A stretch of 64,000 bases of DNA from Massilia brevitalea (GCF_030711405.1 NZ_JAULSI010000015.1:1-64000); one strand, 5' to 3'. Counted from the stretch's first letter, positions 7,390-17,198 are shown. Notes: generated by a model not told the origin, from the letters alone. Made by a program: numbers and translations.

Positions 7390-10377
7390 CTAGCCCATGC
7401 GCATGAATCCGCGCAAGTCCAGCGCCCCGCCCGCCCCCAGCGTCGGCAACATCTCCAGCAACTCCTCGTCCTGGATGAAACTGGCCGAGGACGGCGCCCC
7501 CAGCATGCGTTCCGGCGCCAGCGAGCGCGACACGGCCCAGCCCTGCACGTAGTCGACGCCGATCTCGGCCAGGGTCTGCACCGTGGCCGCGTCTTCGGCC
7601 CATTCGGCAATCGTCTTCATGCCCAGGTTCACCGCCAGGTTGACGATGGCCTCGACGATGGCCACGTTGGCCGGATGGGCGTTAATGTTGACAATGAAAT
7701 TGCCGTCGATTTTCAGCACGTCGGCCGGCAATTCCTTCAGGTAAGAGAACGAGGTATAGCCGGCGCCGAAGTCGTCCAGCGCCACCTTCACGCCGAAGTT
7801 GCGCACCTGGTCGATGAAGCGGCGCGTGTTGTCGAGGTCGTGCAGGGCCACGCTTTCGGTGATCTCCATGCACAGGCGGCTGGTTACATGCACGTGGCGC
7901 GCCAAAATCTCCAGCGTGTCCTGCACGAAGCGCTCGTCGTTGAGCGAGGCGCCCGACAGATTCATGCACACGAAGCGGGTATGCGGCAGTTTCTGCACGT
8001 TTTCGGCAATCCAGGCCAGGGTGCTGGACAGCACCCAGCGGTCGATCACGCCGGCGCGCCCGCACTTCTCGGCCGCGCCGATCAGCGGGCCGGCCGGCAG
8101 CACGCTGCCGTCAGGACCGCGCATGCGCAACAGCACCTCGAAGTTGAGCGAATCGTGCGGGTTCTTCAGGGACATGATCGGCTGCATCTCGAGGAACAGC
8201 CCTTCGGTCGCCTGCGGTCCCTGCAGCTTGGCCACCAGGTTCAGCTCGGCCTCGCGCTCGTGGAAGGCGCGCGCGTTGCGCTCGTACACCACCAGGCCGT
8301 CGCTCGATTCCTTGGCTTCGCGGCAGGCGCGGTCGGCAGTGGAGATGGCGTCCTTCATCGGCATGCCGTGCGACACCTCGATCAGGCCGACCGAGCCGCG
8401 CACATGGAAAGCCTTGTCGCCGACGCGGTAAGGCGTGCCGCCGATGCGCTCGACGATGCCGCTGCAGATCAGGGACGCCAGCGGAATGGCCGTGTCCGGC
8501 ATGACGATCACGAATTCGTCGCCGCCAACGCGGCCGATCTGCTGGCCGCCGGCCAGCATCATCGCCATCCGTTCGCAGACCTGCTTCAGGACTTCGTCGC
8601 CGGCCGCGTGGCCGAACAGATCGTTGATCAGCTTGAAGCGGTCGAGGTCGATGTAGGCCACCGACAGGGGCTTGCCCGAGGCCAGCGACGACGCCGCCCC
8701 CTCGAACGTCTTTTCGATGCCGCGCCGGTTGAAGACCTTGGTCAGCGGATCGTTGTTGGCCATGAAGCGCAGTTGCTCGGTGGCCTTGGTCTTTTCGGTG
8801 ATGTCTTCCAGCACGCCTTCGATTCGGCCATGGGCCAGGGTCGCGCGCACCAGGAAGCGGCGCTCGCCGTCGCGGCTGGCAAGTTCCATCTCGATATTCG
8901 TCTGCAGGTGCACCTGTTCGCGCAGGTGGAACCAGGACTGGTCGTCGAAGAACTGCTGCCACAGGATACGGCTGCGATCGGCCTGCGGACCGGACTCGAA
9001 CCCGGACGCCGAGGCCGAGGCCGACCCGGGCAGCGCGCAATCGAGCATGCGGCACAGGGCAGGATTGGCCGACAGGAAGCTGCCGTACAGATCGAGCGTG
9101 AACAGGCCCACCGGCATCGCCTCGTAGGCGTGTTCCAGCTCGGCCTGGACCGCAATCCGTTTTTGCGTCTCGAGACGCATTTGTTCGGCCACCGCCAGCG
9201 CCGCCAGCAGGCTCGACGCCAGGGCGGCAGTGACGCTGTTGACCACGCCCAGCATTTCGCGCAGGCCGACGGCGGCGGAAATCACCTCGGCCAGGGTCGA
9301 CATGAAGGTGACGGCGAACGATGCCGCGAACCACATCGCCACCCGCGCCTGGGCATTGCGCATGATGCCGAACAGGCCGACCGTCATCAGGGCCAGGCCG
9401 GGGGCGACCAGCACCCACATCGCCGGCAAGTAAATGCTGAAAGGCAGCAGCAGCGCCATCGGCAGCAGGCACAGGCACAGGCCCTGCGCCACCCGCAACG
9501 GCACGGCCACGCGGCTGCGCGCGAGTTCCTCGCCGAACAGCTTGAAGTACAGGGCCATGGTGGCGATCCCGTACAGGGCCGTGGTCACGGCGCGGCTCGG
9601 CGCCAGCCAGGCTTGCGGCAATTCCTGGCCCAGCCACTGGATATCCCAGCCGGCGGAGATGGCGCCGACGCGCAGGTTCAGGATCAGCCAGACCGCAAAT
9701 TGCAGGTACAGCAGCTGGCGGTTGATCAGGGCCGTGATCAGGATGAACAGGCTCAACACGATCATGCCGCCGTCGAGCAGGCCGGACTTGCGGTGGAATT
9801 GCTGGACCGAGAGGGTCATCTCGGCGGCCGGCCATTGCACGGCGCTGACGCGCGCCGGGCCGGTGAAGCGGGCGCGGCAGACGATGTCGGCCGGCATGGC
9901 CTGGGGCCTGAGCACGAAGCCGGCCTTGGCCGGGCTCATGGCGCCGCTCGAGGCTTCATGCGAGGCAAAGCCCAGGGCTTGCCCGCTGGCGCCGTCCCAG
10001 CAGCGGATATCGATGGCGTGGCGCGAAGGAAATTCGATGACTTGCGGTCCCTCGCCCTGGACCTGCGGGCGCAGGGCGAACCAGAGCGGGGCTTCGGAAA
10101 GGTGGGTGTCGTAGCGCTCGACCGCATGGCGGTGGGCCAGTTGGCGCAGGGCTTCTTCGGGGGACAGCGCCGGACCGCGCTCGGCCAGCACGCGCAGCGG
10201 CAGCACCACATCACCCCTGGCGACGTAATGGCTGTTCCAGGAAGCCAGGGCCAGGATCGACACCAGGGCCACGCCGATCGGCACCAGGTAGACCGACAGC
10301 AAGTGCATGCCCGCCGTGAACAGGCGGTCGAGATACACGGATAAAGAAGGTCGTGCGGGCGTGGACGGCTGGGGCAT
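7390..10377 (-). CDS. Membrane GGDEF/EAL c-di-GMP protein with sensory N-terminus
   Basis: About 995 residues. A TM helix near the N-terminus, an extracytoplasmic region of about 150 residues, then a cluster of seven hydrophobic helices (about residues 210-410) resemble the 7TMR-DISM sensor architecture. A PAS-like domain follows (AYEAMPVGLFTLDLYGSFLSAN), then GGDEF with an intact RVGGDEF active site at about residue 617, then an EAL domain with EVLLR at about 745, DDFGAGYTSFSYL and the Glu/Lys residues of a catalytic phosphodiesterase. It probably synthesises or degrades c-di-GMP in response to an external cue; both active sites look intact, so the net direction is unclear. The ATG at 10377 is used; a TTG at 10401 would add eight residues. 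Neither has a strong ribosome-binding site. Confidence 0.88.
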   Translation of the reverse strand: MPQPSTPARPSLSVYLDRLFTAGMHLLSVYLVPIGVALVSILALASWNSHYVARGDVVLPLRVLAERGPALSPEEALRQLAHRHAVERYDTHLSEAPLWFALRPQVQGEGPQVIEFPSRHAIDIRCWDGASGQALGFASHEASSGAMSPAKAGFVLRPQAMPADIVCRARFTGPARVSAVQWPAAEMTLSVQQFHRKSGLLDGGMIVLSLFILITALINRQLLYLQFAVWLILNLRVGAISAGWDIQWLGQELPQAWLAPSRAVTTALYGIATMALYFKLFGEELARSRVAVPLRVAQGLCLCLLPMALLLPFSIYLPAMWVLVAPGLALMTVGLFGIMRNAQARVAMWFAASFAVTFMSTLAEVISAAVGLREMLGVVNSVTAALASSLLAALAVAEQMRLETQKRIAVQAELEHAYEAMPVGLFTLDLYGSFLSANPALCRMLDCALPGSASASASGFESGPQADRSRILWQQFFDDQSWFHLREQVHLQTNIEMELASRDGERRFLVRATLAHGRIEGVLEDITEKTKATEQLRFMANNDPLTKVFNRRGIEKTFEGAASSLASGKPLSVAYIDLDRFKLINDLFGHAAGDEVLKQVCERMAMMLAGGQQIGRVGGDEFVIVMPDTAIPLASLICSGIVERIGGTPYRVGDKAFHVRGSVGLIEVSHGMPMKDAISTADRACREAKESSDGLVVYERNARAFHEREAELNLVAKLQGPQATEGLFLEMQPIMSLKNPHDSLNFEVLLRMRGPDGSVLPAGPLIGAAEKCGRAGVIDRWVLSSTLAWIAENVQKLPHTRFVCMNLSGASLNDERFVQDTLEILARHVHVTSRLCMEITESVALHDLDNTRRFIDQVRNFGVKVALDDFGAGYTSFSYLKELPADVLKIDGNFIVNINAHPANVAIVEAIVNLAVNLGMKTIAEWAEDAATVQTLAEIGVDYVQGWAVSRSLAPERMLGAPSSASFIQDEELLEMLPTLGAGGALDLRGFMRMG

Positions 10378-10475
10378 AGGCTGGACGAATCGGACGGACA
10401 AGCGCCAGCCGGCTGCCAGCGCGCTTCACCTGGTCAGGATACAGCCTGGACTACATGCCGTCATGCAATATTTGC

Positions 10476-11246
10476 TCAGGCAGCGGCCAGCTGGCCCAGC
10501 GAAGCCGAAATCGGCGCCTGCGGCACGGCAGGTGTCGCCTGCACGCCACGCCCCGGGTTGACCCCACTTGCAACGCCGACATGAATATCTGGGTGATGCG
10601 TATGGCGGAAGAACTTCAGCAACGGGTGCCTGGCGGCGCTCCAGCGCGCTTCGCCACTGGCGATCTCGAAGGCCATCACGCGGTGCGGCATGTTGCCGGC
10701 ATGGCGCAGCGGCACCATTTCCTTGTCGCCAAAGACGTCGGTGAACAGCAGCTGCTCGTAGTGGCGGTCGACCGGAGCGCGGCCGGCGATCACGGCGTAT
10801 TCGATGCCGGTCTTCTCGAAGTACTCGAAGAAGGCTTTCACCAATGCCACCTTCACCATGTGGCCGATGCGGCCCTCGCCCACGCCGAGGCGCTCGACCT
10901 CGCCCAGGCTGCGGCCCTGCAGCCACTCCGGCAGCACCACCGATTCCTCGATGTGCAGAGGGTGGTGGATGTTGGTGCGGATGCGCGCCGTGCCCAGCGG
11001 CGTGCCGTCGAGGCGGGACTCGGCCAGCAGGACCACGGTGTCTTCTTCATAGTCGCAGGCTTCCGGCAGGGCCAGCGAACGCGCGAACTCGGGCACGTGG
11101 CGCGCATAGGCGGCGTGGCGGATGGCAACGGCTTTCTTCAGGCTGTCCTCGTTCTCGACCCGGCGGATCGTAAACGGCAGGCGCTCGGTCGGCATTTCCG
11201 GGCGCGAGGGAGTTGCGGAAAACATTGCTGGGGTACGCATTTCCAT
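10476..11246 (-). CDS. FeeM-like N-acyltransferase (GNAT fold)
   Basis: A 256-residue protein whose central 180 residues resemble N-acyl amino acid synthases of the FeeM group, which are related to LuxI-type autoinducer synthases and to acyltransferases linked with exosortase/PEP-CTERM loci. Visible marks are the opening IRRVENEDSLKKAVAIRHAAY, GTARIRTN (acyl-donor side) and GEVERLGVGEG, equivalent to the ExxRLxV signature. The last 40 residues are Pro/Ala-rich. A CoA- or ACP-linked fatty acyl chain would be the donor; the acceptor is unknown. It lies just upstream of the GGDEF/EAL gene on the same strand, 98 bp away. A PEP-CTERM protein is encoded at 34.1 kb, so a surface-related role is possible. 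Confidence 0.75.
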   Translation of the reverse strand: MEMRTPAMFSATPSRPEMPTERLPFTIRRVENEDSLKKAVAIRHAAYARHVPEFARSLALPEACDYEEDTVVLLAESRLDGTPLGTARIRTNIHHPLHIEESVVLPEWLQGRSLGEVERLGVGEGRIGHMVKVALVKAFFEYFEKTGIEYAVIAGRAPVDRHYEQLLFTDVFGDKEMVPLRHAGNMPHRVMAFEIASGEARWSAARHPLLKFFRHTHHPDIHVGVASGVNPGRGVQATPAVPQAPISASLGQLAAA

Positions 11247-11423
11247 GACAGGACATTCCTTGAGAAGTGATGTTGGCTAACGGCTGTTATTGACCATTAT
11301 CAATCTTCCGAATGTAAGCAAAACGTCAATAAGAAGCACTTTTTGCCTTCTATTCAATATTCTTGGAATGTCTGTGCTAACTACCTGCTAATACCCACGC
11401 TCGTCAATACTCGGGTATACGTC

Positions 11424-12362
11424 TCACATGGAACGTGCCGTGCCGGACACGCGAATCGATCCGCCCGGGGTGTTATCGAAACCGGCGCGCAGGCGCGAGC
11501 GCATGCCCATGTCTTCGCCCTGCACCACGTCGATCTGGCCGCCGTGCGGCCACCCCAGGTCGCGCAGGTAGCCGGCCAGGGCCGCGGTGCCGGCGCCGGT
11601 GGCCGGGTCTTCATACACGCCGCCGGCGGCGAAGGGATTACGCGTGTGAAACAGCGTGTCGGTCTCGGCCCAGGCCAGCACCACGGTCACGATGCCGAGT
11701 TCGCGCATGAAGATACGGCCCGCATCCAGCTCGTACTGCATCGCCGCCAGCAGCGCACGGCTGCGCAGGGCCAGCACCAGGTGGCCGGCGCCGGCGTGGG
11801 CCAGGGCCGGCGGGATGCGCGGATCGAGGTCGTCCTGGCGGTAGCCGAACAGGGCCAGGGCGCGTTTGACGACGTGTTGCGGCGCCGGCGCGCTGCGCGT
11901 GGGCGGCGACTGCAGGGCGGCCGAGACCAGGCCGGATGCACCCTGCCCCTCCCCGCCCGCGCCACTTTCGCCACTGTGCCCGGCGTGGCGCCGGCCTTCG
12001 ACGGTGATGCGGGCGTCGTTCAGCGCCAGCGGATACACGCCGTCGCCACGCGCGGCTGCCAGCGCGGCGCCGAGGGCGATGGTGGCGTGGCCGCAGAACG
12101 GCACCTCGGCTTCGGGCGAGAAATAGCGGACCCGGTAGCCGCCCTCTGCTGATGCAGTGTCCAGCGGCGCGGCAAAGGCGGTTTCGGAAAAGCCGATGGC
12201 GTGGGCGATACGCTGCATTTCGGCCTCGGGCGGCAGCGCGGCGCCGATCCAGACGCCGGCCGGGTTGCCGCCTTCGAGACCGTCGGAAAAGGCGGCGATG
12301 CGCAGAACCTGCGACGTATCGGCAGGCTCTTGGCCTTGGGCGGAGTGTGCGGAAAGTTGCAT
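11424..12362 (-). CDS. PhzF family isomerase/epimerase-like protein
   Basis: A 312-residue member of the PhzF/diaminopimelate-epimerase fold. Family marks are FSDGLEGGNPAGV near residue 25, the catalytic Glu in GFSETAFAAP, FCGHATIALG and DPATGAGTAALAGYL. PhzF itself isomerises trans-2,3-dihydro-3-hydroxyanthranilate, but no other phenazine genes are here, so a housekeeping isomerase on an unknown substrate is more likely. An acidic, Gly/Ser-rich insertion (about 125-150, HSGESGAGGEGQGASG) between the two half-domains is not usual for the family. The gene is 58 bp after the pirin gene on the same strand, suggesting one transcript. Confidence 0.85.
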   Translation of the reverse strand: MQLSAHSAQGQEPADTSQVLRIAAFSDGLEGGNPAGVWIGAALPPEAEMQRIAHAIGFSETAFAAPLDTASAEGGYRVRYFSPEAEVPFCGHATIALGAALAAARGDGVYPLALNDARITVEGRRHAGHSGESGAGGEGQGASGLVSAALQSPPTRSAPAPQHVVKRALALFGYRQDDLDPRIPPALAHAGAGHLVLALRSRALLAAMQYELDAGRIFMRELGIVTVVLAWAETDTLFHTRNPFAAGGVYEDPATGAGTAALAGYLRDLGWPHGGQIDVVQGEDMGMRSRLRAGFDNTPGGSIRVSGTARSM

Positions 12363-12420
12363 GATTGACTTGTGTGGTCCGGTAAGGGTGCTGCCTTGAT
12401 GTCAAGGTCAGTGGTTTGGG

Positions 12421-13326
12421 TCAGGGATAGTGCACCGGCTTGCCCACTGTATCCGGCAGCGGGATGAATTCGGCTTCGCCCGGTACCTGCGGAAAGGCGC
12501 CGTTGCGCCAGTCTTCGCGCGCCTGTTCGATGCGCTCGGCGGAACTGGCGACGAAGTTCCAGGACAGGTAGCGCGGGCCGTCCATCGGTTCGCCGCCGAG
12601 CAGCATGGCGCGCGTACGCCCCGGCCCCGGTGCGCGCAGGATGACTTCGGTTTCGGGTTTGAGCACCACCAACTGCCCGGCCTCGAACACGCCATCGCGG
12701 CCGAGATCGATGCTGCCCTCGACGATGTACAGGGCCTGCTCGTGGTACTCGGCCGGCATGGCGATGCGTGCACCGGGCTGCAGGGTCAGGTCGACGTAGA
12801 ACATGTCGGAATGGGTCGGTACCGGCGCCTTCTTGCCCCAGTAGCTGCCGGCGACCACGCGCGCGCTGACGCCGCCGTCCTCGATGAAAGGCAGCTCGCC
12901 CTTGCCGATGTGGGCAAAGGCGGGATCGCTTTCCTCGACAGCGCGCGGCAGCGCCACCCAGCATTGCAGGCCGAACAGGTCGGAACCCGCCTGGCGGCGC
13001 TCGGCCGCGGTGCGCTCGGAGTGGACGATGCCGCGCCCGGCCGTCATCCAGTTGACCGCGCCAGGCTGGATTGCCTGCACGCTGCCCAGGCTGTCGCGGT
13101 GCAGGATTTCTCCGCTGAACAGGTAAGTGACGGTGGCCAGGCAGACGTGCGGGTGCGGACGCACGTCCAGGCCCTGGCCGGGCGTGAACACGTGCGGGCC
13201 CATCTGGTCGAGGAAGACGAAGGGACCGACCATGCGCCGCTGGCGGCTGGGCAGCGCGCGGCGTACCTTGAAGCCGTCGCCGAGGTCGTGCGTGGGCGGA
13301 ACGATGACGATGTCGATGTCGTGCAT
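12421..13326 (-). CDS. Pirin family protein
   Basis: A 301-residue bicupin of the pirin family. The N-terminal cupin carries the metal ligands in [17 protein letters not shown] and HRDSLG...[11 protein letters not shown], with GRGIVHSER following; this His-rich set binds Fe(II) in pirins. The C-terminal cupin holds the [14 protein letters not shown] segment. Bacterial pirins include quercetin 2,3-dioxygenase activity and redox-linked binding to metabolic enzymes, so the substrate is open. The start at 13326 is chosen because homology begins at [11 protein letters not shown]; a longer frame to 13464 would add an unconserved Arg/Gly/Cys-rich stretch. It heads a probable two-gene unit with the PhzF gene. 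Confidence 0.88.
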   Translation of the reverse strand: MHDIDIVIVPPTHDLGDGFKVRRALPSRQRRMVGPFVFLDQMGPHVFTPGQGLDVRPHPHVCLATVTYLFSGEILHRDSLGSVQAIQPGAVNWMTAGRGIVHSERTAAERRQAGSDLFGLQCWVALPRAVEESDPAFAHIGKGELPFIEDGGVSARVVAGSYWGKKAPVPTHSDMFYVDLTLQPGARIAMPAEYHEQALYIVEGSIDLGRDGVFEAGQLVVLKPETEVILRAPGPGRTRAMLLGGEPMDGPRYLSWNFVASSAERIEQAREDWRNGAFPQVPGEAEFIPLPDTVGKPVHYP

Positions 13327-13391
13327 GCCGCTGTCGTGGTCAATGGTGTCCAAACTGCCTCCTGTGCATCGGTGAGTGGCGCTGCAGTTAC

Positions 13392-13418
13392 CGCGTTTGC
13401 CGCGTTTGCCGCGTTTGC
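13392..13418. repeat. Three tandem 9-bp repeats (CGCGTTTGC)
   Basis: CGCGTTTGC is repeated three times without spacer between the pirin start and the mntP promoter. It is a short microsatellite-like tract in which copy number could vary; it is outside any supported gene. Confidence 0.8.
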
Positions 13419-13542
13419 CGCATGAGCTGCATGTGCGACGGCGACCGGCGGCCGCCTGCCCCATAGTTTAGCTGCTTGTGCAAATGTTCACATCGGACGC
13501 GCTGATGGATGAGCTTGGGGCTCGGTTATAATGTCGGCTCCC

Positions 13543-13692
13543 ATTGGGGAGTAGCCTGCTTCCTCTCAGGAAGTTCCTGTATCAACATACTCGGCCAGCA
13601 AACACACAGGGCCGTGGTACAGGCAGCCAAGCGCGCGTGTTCACCATCTTGTCCATGAGCCCGTGCCCTGTCGGTTGGCAAGACCTTTGGCA
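13543..13692 (+). promoter_or_regulatory. yybP-ykoY (manganese) riboswitch upstream of mntP
   Basis: The transcript starts after a perfect TATAAT at 13527-13532. The leader has the family's hallmark GGGGAGTAGC (13546-13555) and the 3' conserved block CGGTTGGCAAGACCTTT (about 13673-13689), which is how Mn2+-sensing yybP-ykoY RNAs end in many proteobacteria. It is followed 63 bp later by mntP, the usual target. Mn2+ binding would switch expression of the exporter on. Boundaries are approximate. Confidence 0.9.
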
Positions 13693-13755
13693 AGCCTGCG
13701 TGCGTGTTCGGGCCGCGCGGGCCTGCCTTTGCGTTCGCCCGACAGAAAGCTTTCC

Positions 13756-14328
13756 ATGAATGTCGCCGCCACCGCCTCGCTCGCCCTGGCCATGTCCACC
13801 GATGCCTTTGCCGCCGCTGTCGGCAAGGGTGCTGCACTGCAGCGTCCGCAGCTGCGCGAAGCCTTGCGCACCGGCCTGATCTTCGGCGTGATCGAGGGCC
13901 TGACGCCGCTTCTTGGCTGGGTGCTCGGCAATGCGGCGGCGCCCTACGTCCAGGCCTGGGACCACTGGATCGCCTTTGTCCTGCTCGGCCTGCTCGGTTT
14001 GCGCATGATCCGCGAAGGCTTCAGCGCGCCCGACATCGACGACGACAAGCCGTCGAGCCACGGCTTCTGGCGCCTGGCCCTCACCGGCGTGGCGACCAGT
14101 ATCGACGCCCTGATCGTCGGCGCCGGCCTCGCCTTCGTCGACGCCAACATCGTCGTTACCGCGGCCGCCATCGGCTTCGCCACCTTCGTGATGGTGACGA
14201 TTGGCGTGATGCTGGGCCGTGGACTCGGCGCACTGGTCGGCAAGCGCGCCGAGATCATGGGCGGCGTGGTGCTGATCGTGATCGGCAGCCTGATCCTGTA
14301 CGACCACCTGAGCGCGGCAGCGGCGTGA
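13756..14328 (+). CDS. mntP: Manganese efflux pump MntP
   Basis: A 190-residue inner-membrane protein of six predicted helices in two repeated halves. Each half has the family's acidic motif in a helix: [14 protein letters not shown] (about 12-25) and [14 protein letters not shown] (about 110-125), whose Asp residues are needed for Mn2+ export in E. coli MntP. Length matches the family (about 188). The ATG at 13756 follows a long structured leader, not a long frame. Expression is very likely riboswitch controlled, so the pump is made when cytoplasmic Mn2+ is high. Confidence 0.95.
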   Translation: MNVAATASLALAMSTDAFAAAVGKGAALQRPQLREALRTGLIFGVIEGLTPLLGWVLGNAAAPYVQAWDHWIAFVLLGLLGLRMIREGFSAPDIDDDKPSSHGFWRLALTGVATSIDALIVGAGLAFVDANIVVTAAAIGFATFVMVTIGVMLGRGLGALVGKRAEIMGGVVLIVIGSLILYDHLSAAAA

Positions 14329-14341
14329 CGGCGTCAGGCCA

Positions 14342-14818
14342 TCAGGCGCACATGTTTTTCATGGCCTCCTGGATTTCTTCTTCCGATACGTCGCGGATGT
14401 GCTGGGCCAGCGACCAGCGGTGGCCGAACGGGTCCTCGATCTGGCCGTAGCGGTCGCCCCAGAACTGGTCGGCCAGTTCCATCTTGACGGTGGCGCCGGC
14501 GGCCACGGCCTGCTCCCATACCGCGTCGACATTCGGCAAGGCCAGGTGGATGTTGACGGACGAGCCTTTCAGCGCCAGCGGGCCGAAGGCGCCGTAGTCG
14601 GGAAACTCGTCCGCCAGGAACAGCGGCGAGTCGCCGATGCGCAGCATGGCGTGGCCAATTTTCCCGTCGGGCATGAGCGAGCGCATGACTTCGCGTGCGC
14701 CAAAGGCCTTTTTGTAGAACTCGATGGCCTCGTGACAGTTGGCGCAGGTCAGGTGGGGGGTGATGGTGTGCATGCCGTCTTCGACGGGTTGAACGGTCGA
14801 ACTCGATTCCGAACTCAT
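14342..14818 (-). CDS. VOC superfamily (glyoxalase/PhnB-like) protein
   Basis: A 158-residue single-module VOC protein. The pattern HTITPHLTCANCHEAIEFYKKAFGA with later DPFGHRWSLA is that of the PhnB/YdcJ-type subgroup, whose members bind a divalent metal via His/Glu residues or have lost it; the true substrate is unknown. AAAGGAG lies eight bases upstream of the ATG at 14818. Convergent with mntP and separated from it by 13 bp. Confidence 0.85.
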   Translation of the reverse strand: MSSESSSTVQPVEDGMHTITPHLTCANCHEAIEFYKKAFGAREVMRSLMPDGKIGHAMLRIGDSPLFLADEFPDYGAFGPLALKGSSVNIHLALPNVDAVWEQAVAAGATVKMELADQFWGDRYGQIEDPFGHRWSLAQHIRDVSEEEIQEAMKNMCA

Positions 14819-14985
14819 GTTGCGCGCTCCTTTCAGGATGGGTGACCACTGGGGTGGGTTCTTGTACTACGCCGCTCGCTGTTTCTTTCCACTGCTGTTC
14901 GAGCGTAGCGCCAGCTTGAAGTTCGTGCAACAAGCGGCTGTGCTGCGTTGCGCCAAACGAACGCGGCATTCTTCTCGCTCCCCCG

Positions 14986-15882
14986 CTAGTTTTCCAGCAC
15001 CGGCGCCAGTTCGCGCGCCAAAAAATCCACCAGCGCCGTCACCCGCGGCGCCAGCGCACCCTGCTTGTAGAACACGGCCCACACCGGCTGGTCCCAGGGC
15101 AATGCCGCTTCAGGCAGCACCGGCACCAGGCTGCCGGCCGCGATGTCGGCGCGGGTGAGGAAATCCGACAGCGACGCAATGCCGGCGCCGGCCAGCGCCA
15201 GGTGGCGCACCGTCTCGCCACTGGACGCGGTGACGGCGGGCGTGATCGTATAGCCCTCGGCCCCCTCGTGCGCCAGCGGCCAGGTATTCAGCGTCGCCGG
15301 CCTGGTAAATCCCAGCAGGCGGTGATGCGCCAGCTCGGCCACATTCAACGGCGTGCCGTGGCGCTCCAGGTAGCCTGGCGCCGCCAGCACGCGGATGCGG
15401 CTGCTGCCGAGGCGGCGCGCGTTCAGCGTCGAGTCCGGCAACTGGCCGATACGGATCGCCAGGTCGGCGCGCTCCTCGATCAGATCGACCACGGTTTCGC
15501 CGCTGGTCAGTTCCAGCTGTACCAGCGGGTAGGCGTCGAGAAAGGCCGGCACCAGCGGCGCCAGCAGATGGTCGAGCGCGGGCGTGGCTGCGTTCACGCG
15601 CACCAGGCCGGACGGTTGCGAGCGGCGTGCTGCGGCCTCCAGTTCGGTGTGCTCGAGGTCGGCCAGGATGGCGCGCGCACGCTCGAGCAGCCAGGCGCCC
15701 TCGTCGGTGAGCTGCAGGCGGCGCGTGGTCCGGTGCAGCAGCGTCATGCCAAGGTGCTTTTCCAGGCGCGCAATAGTGCGCGAGACACCCGACGGCGTCT
15801 GCCCCAGCCGCTCGGCGGCGCCCGAAAACGAGCCCACATCCATGACTGCGGAGAATGCAATCAATGCCTCTACGTCGATCAT
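14986..15882 (-). CDS. LysR family transcriptional regulator
   Basis: A 298-residue regulator. Residues 1-62 form the winged helix-turn-helix (IDVEALIAFSAVMDVGSFSGAAERLGQTPSGVSRTIARLE), and the remainder is the periplasmic-binding-like co-inducer domain (GLVRVNAATPALDHLLAPLVPAFL). A GGGAG ribosome-binding site six bases before the ATG at 15882 fixes the start. It is divergent from the MFS/aldo-keto-reductase pair with 104 bp between, the classic arrangement in which a LysR protein controls the neighbouring operon. Confidence 0.9.
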   Translation of the reverse strand: MIDVEALIAFSAVMDVGSFSGAAERLGQTPSGVSRTIARLEKHLGMTLLHRTTRRLQLTDEGAWLLERARAILADLEHTELEAAARRSQPSGLVRVNAATPALDHLLAPLVPAFLDAYPLVQLELTSGETVVDLIEERADLAIRIGQLPDSTLNARRLGSSRIRVLAAPGYLERHGTPLNVAELAHHRLLGFTRPATLNTWPLAHEGAEGYTITPAVTASSGETVRHLALAGAGIASLSDFLTRADIAAGSLVPVLPEAALPWDQPVWAVFYKQGALAPRVTALVDFLARELAPVLEN

Positions 15883-15986
15883 TCGTGACTCCCAGTCAAA
15901 AGTGTATTGTAGGGCAAAGGATTTTTCTCCGCGTCCGTAACGCTCACACTGCAGCCTATTCACAAACACTGGCTACAGGAGAACAT

Positions 15987-17198
15987 ATGCCACTCGCTTT
16001 ATGGGCGCTAACGCTCAGCGCCTTTGCCATCGGGACAACCGAATTCGTCATCGTCGGCCTGATTCCCGACGTTGCCGCCAGCCTCGGCGTCTCGCTGCCC
16101 TCGGCCGGCCTCTTGGTCAGCCTGTACGCATTGGGCGTGGCCATTGGCGCCCCGGTGCTGACCGCCCTCACCGCGCGCGTGCCGCGCAAGCGCCTCTTGA
16201 TCGGCCTGATGCTGCTGTTCACGGCCGGTAACCTGGTTGCCTCGGTCGCGCCCGGCTATGCCGCGCTGATGGCGGCACGCGTGCTGACCGGTCTCGCGCA
16301 CGGGGTCTTCTTCTCGATCGGTTCGACCATCGCCACCAGCCTGGTCCCAAAAGACAAGGCGGCGCGGGCGATTGCCCTGATGTTCACCGGCCTCACGGTT
16401 GCCCTGGTCACCGGCGTGCCGCTCGGCACCTGGATCGGCCAGCAATTCGGCTGGCAGTCGACCTTCCTGGCCGTTGCCCTGCTCGGCGTGATCGCCATGG
16501 TCGGCAGCATGCTGCTGGTGCCGGCCTCGATCGGCGCCGGCAAGCCGGTCAGCCTGGCGGCGCAGTTTGCGGTCTTGAAGAAGCCGCGCCTGCTGCTGGT
16601 GTATGCGATTACCACGCTCGGCTATGGCGGCTCGTTCACTGCCTTCACTTACCTGGCGCCGATCCTGCAGGACGTCGCCGGCTTCGCAGCCTCGAGCGTG
16701 GGCCTGGTGATGCTGGTGTATGGCGTGTCGGTGGCGGCCGGGAATATCTGGGGCGGGCGCCTGGCCGACCGCAAGGGGCCGGTGCGCGCGCTGCAGGTCG
16801 TGTTCGCGCTGCTGGCCATCGTGCTGGGCGTGCTCACCTTCACTGCGCCGCACCCGGTGCTGGTGGTGGTCACCGTGCTGGCCTGGGGCGCCGTCGCCTT
16901 CGGCAACGTGCCGGGCTTGCAGCTGTACGTGGTGCAGCGCGCCGAACGCGATGCGCCGCAGGCGCTGGACATGGCCTCCGGCCTGAACATCGCCGCCTTC
17001 AACCTCGGCATTGCACTGGGCGCCTGGGGCGGCGGGCTGATCGTCGAACACGTGGGCCTGATGGCGACGCCGCCGATCGGCGCAGCGGTCGTGCTCGGCG
17101 CCCTGGCCCTGACCACGCTGGCCGGCCGCCTCGACCGGCGCGATGCGCAAGCGGCAGCAGCAGCAACACATCCGCAACGTGCAGCAGAACTCGTTTAA
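15987..17198 (+). CDS. MFS transporter (AraJ/YdhP-type, DHA1)
   Basis: A 403-residue, 12-helix major facilitator. The start WALTLSAFAIGTTEFVIVGLIPDVA is the signature of the AraJ/YdhP/NepI group of drug-, sugar- or arabinose-efflux proteins, and the A-loop variant ALTARVPRKRLL lies between helices 2 and 3. CAGGAG lies seven bases before the ATG at 15987. Together with the next gene and the divergent LysR regulator it makes a small efflux/detoxification cassette. Substrate is not predictable. Confidence 0.88.
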   Translation: MPLALWALTLSAFAIGTTEFVIVGLIPDVAASLGVSLPSAGLLVSLYALGVAIGAPVLTALTARVPRKRLLIGLMLLFTAGNLVASVAPGYAALMAARVLTGLAHGVFFSIGSTIATSLVPKDKAARAIALMFTGLTVALVTGVPLGTWIGQQFGWQSTFLAVALLGVIAMVGSMLLVPASIGAGKPVSLAAQFAVLKKPRLLLVYAITTLGYGGSFTAFTYLAPILQDVAGFAASSVGLVMLVYGVSVAAGNIWGGRLADRKGPVRALQVVFALLAIVLGVLTFTAPHPVLVVVTVLAWGAVAFGNVPGLQLYVVQRAERDAPQALDMASGLNIAAFNLGIALGAWGGGLIVEHVGLMATPPIGAAVVLGALALTTLAGRLDRRDAQAAAAATHPQRAAELV

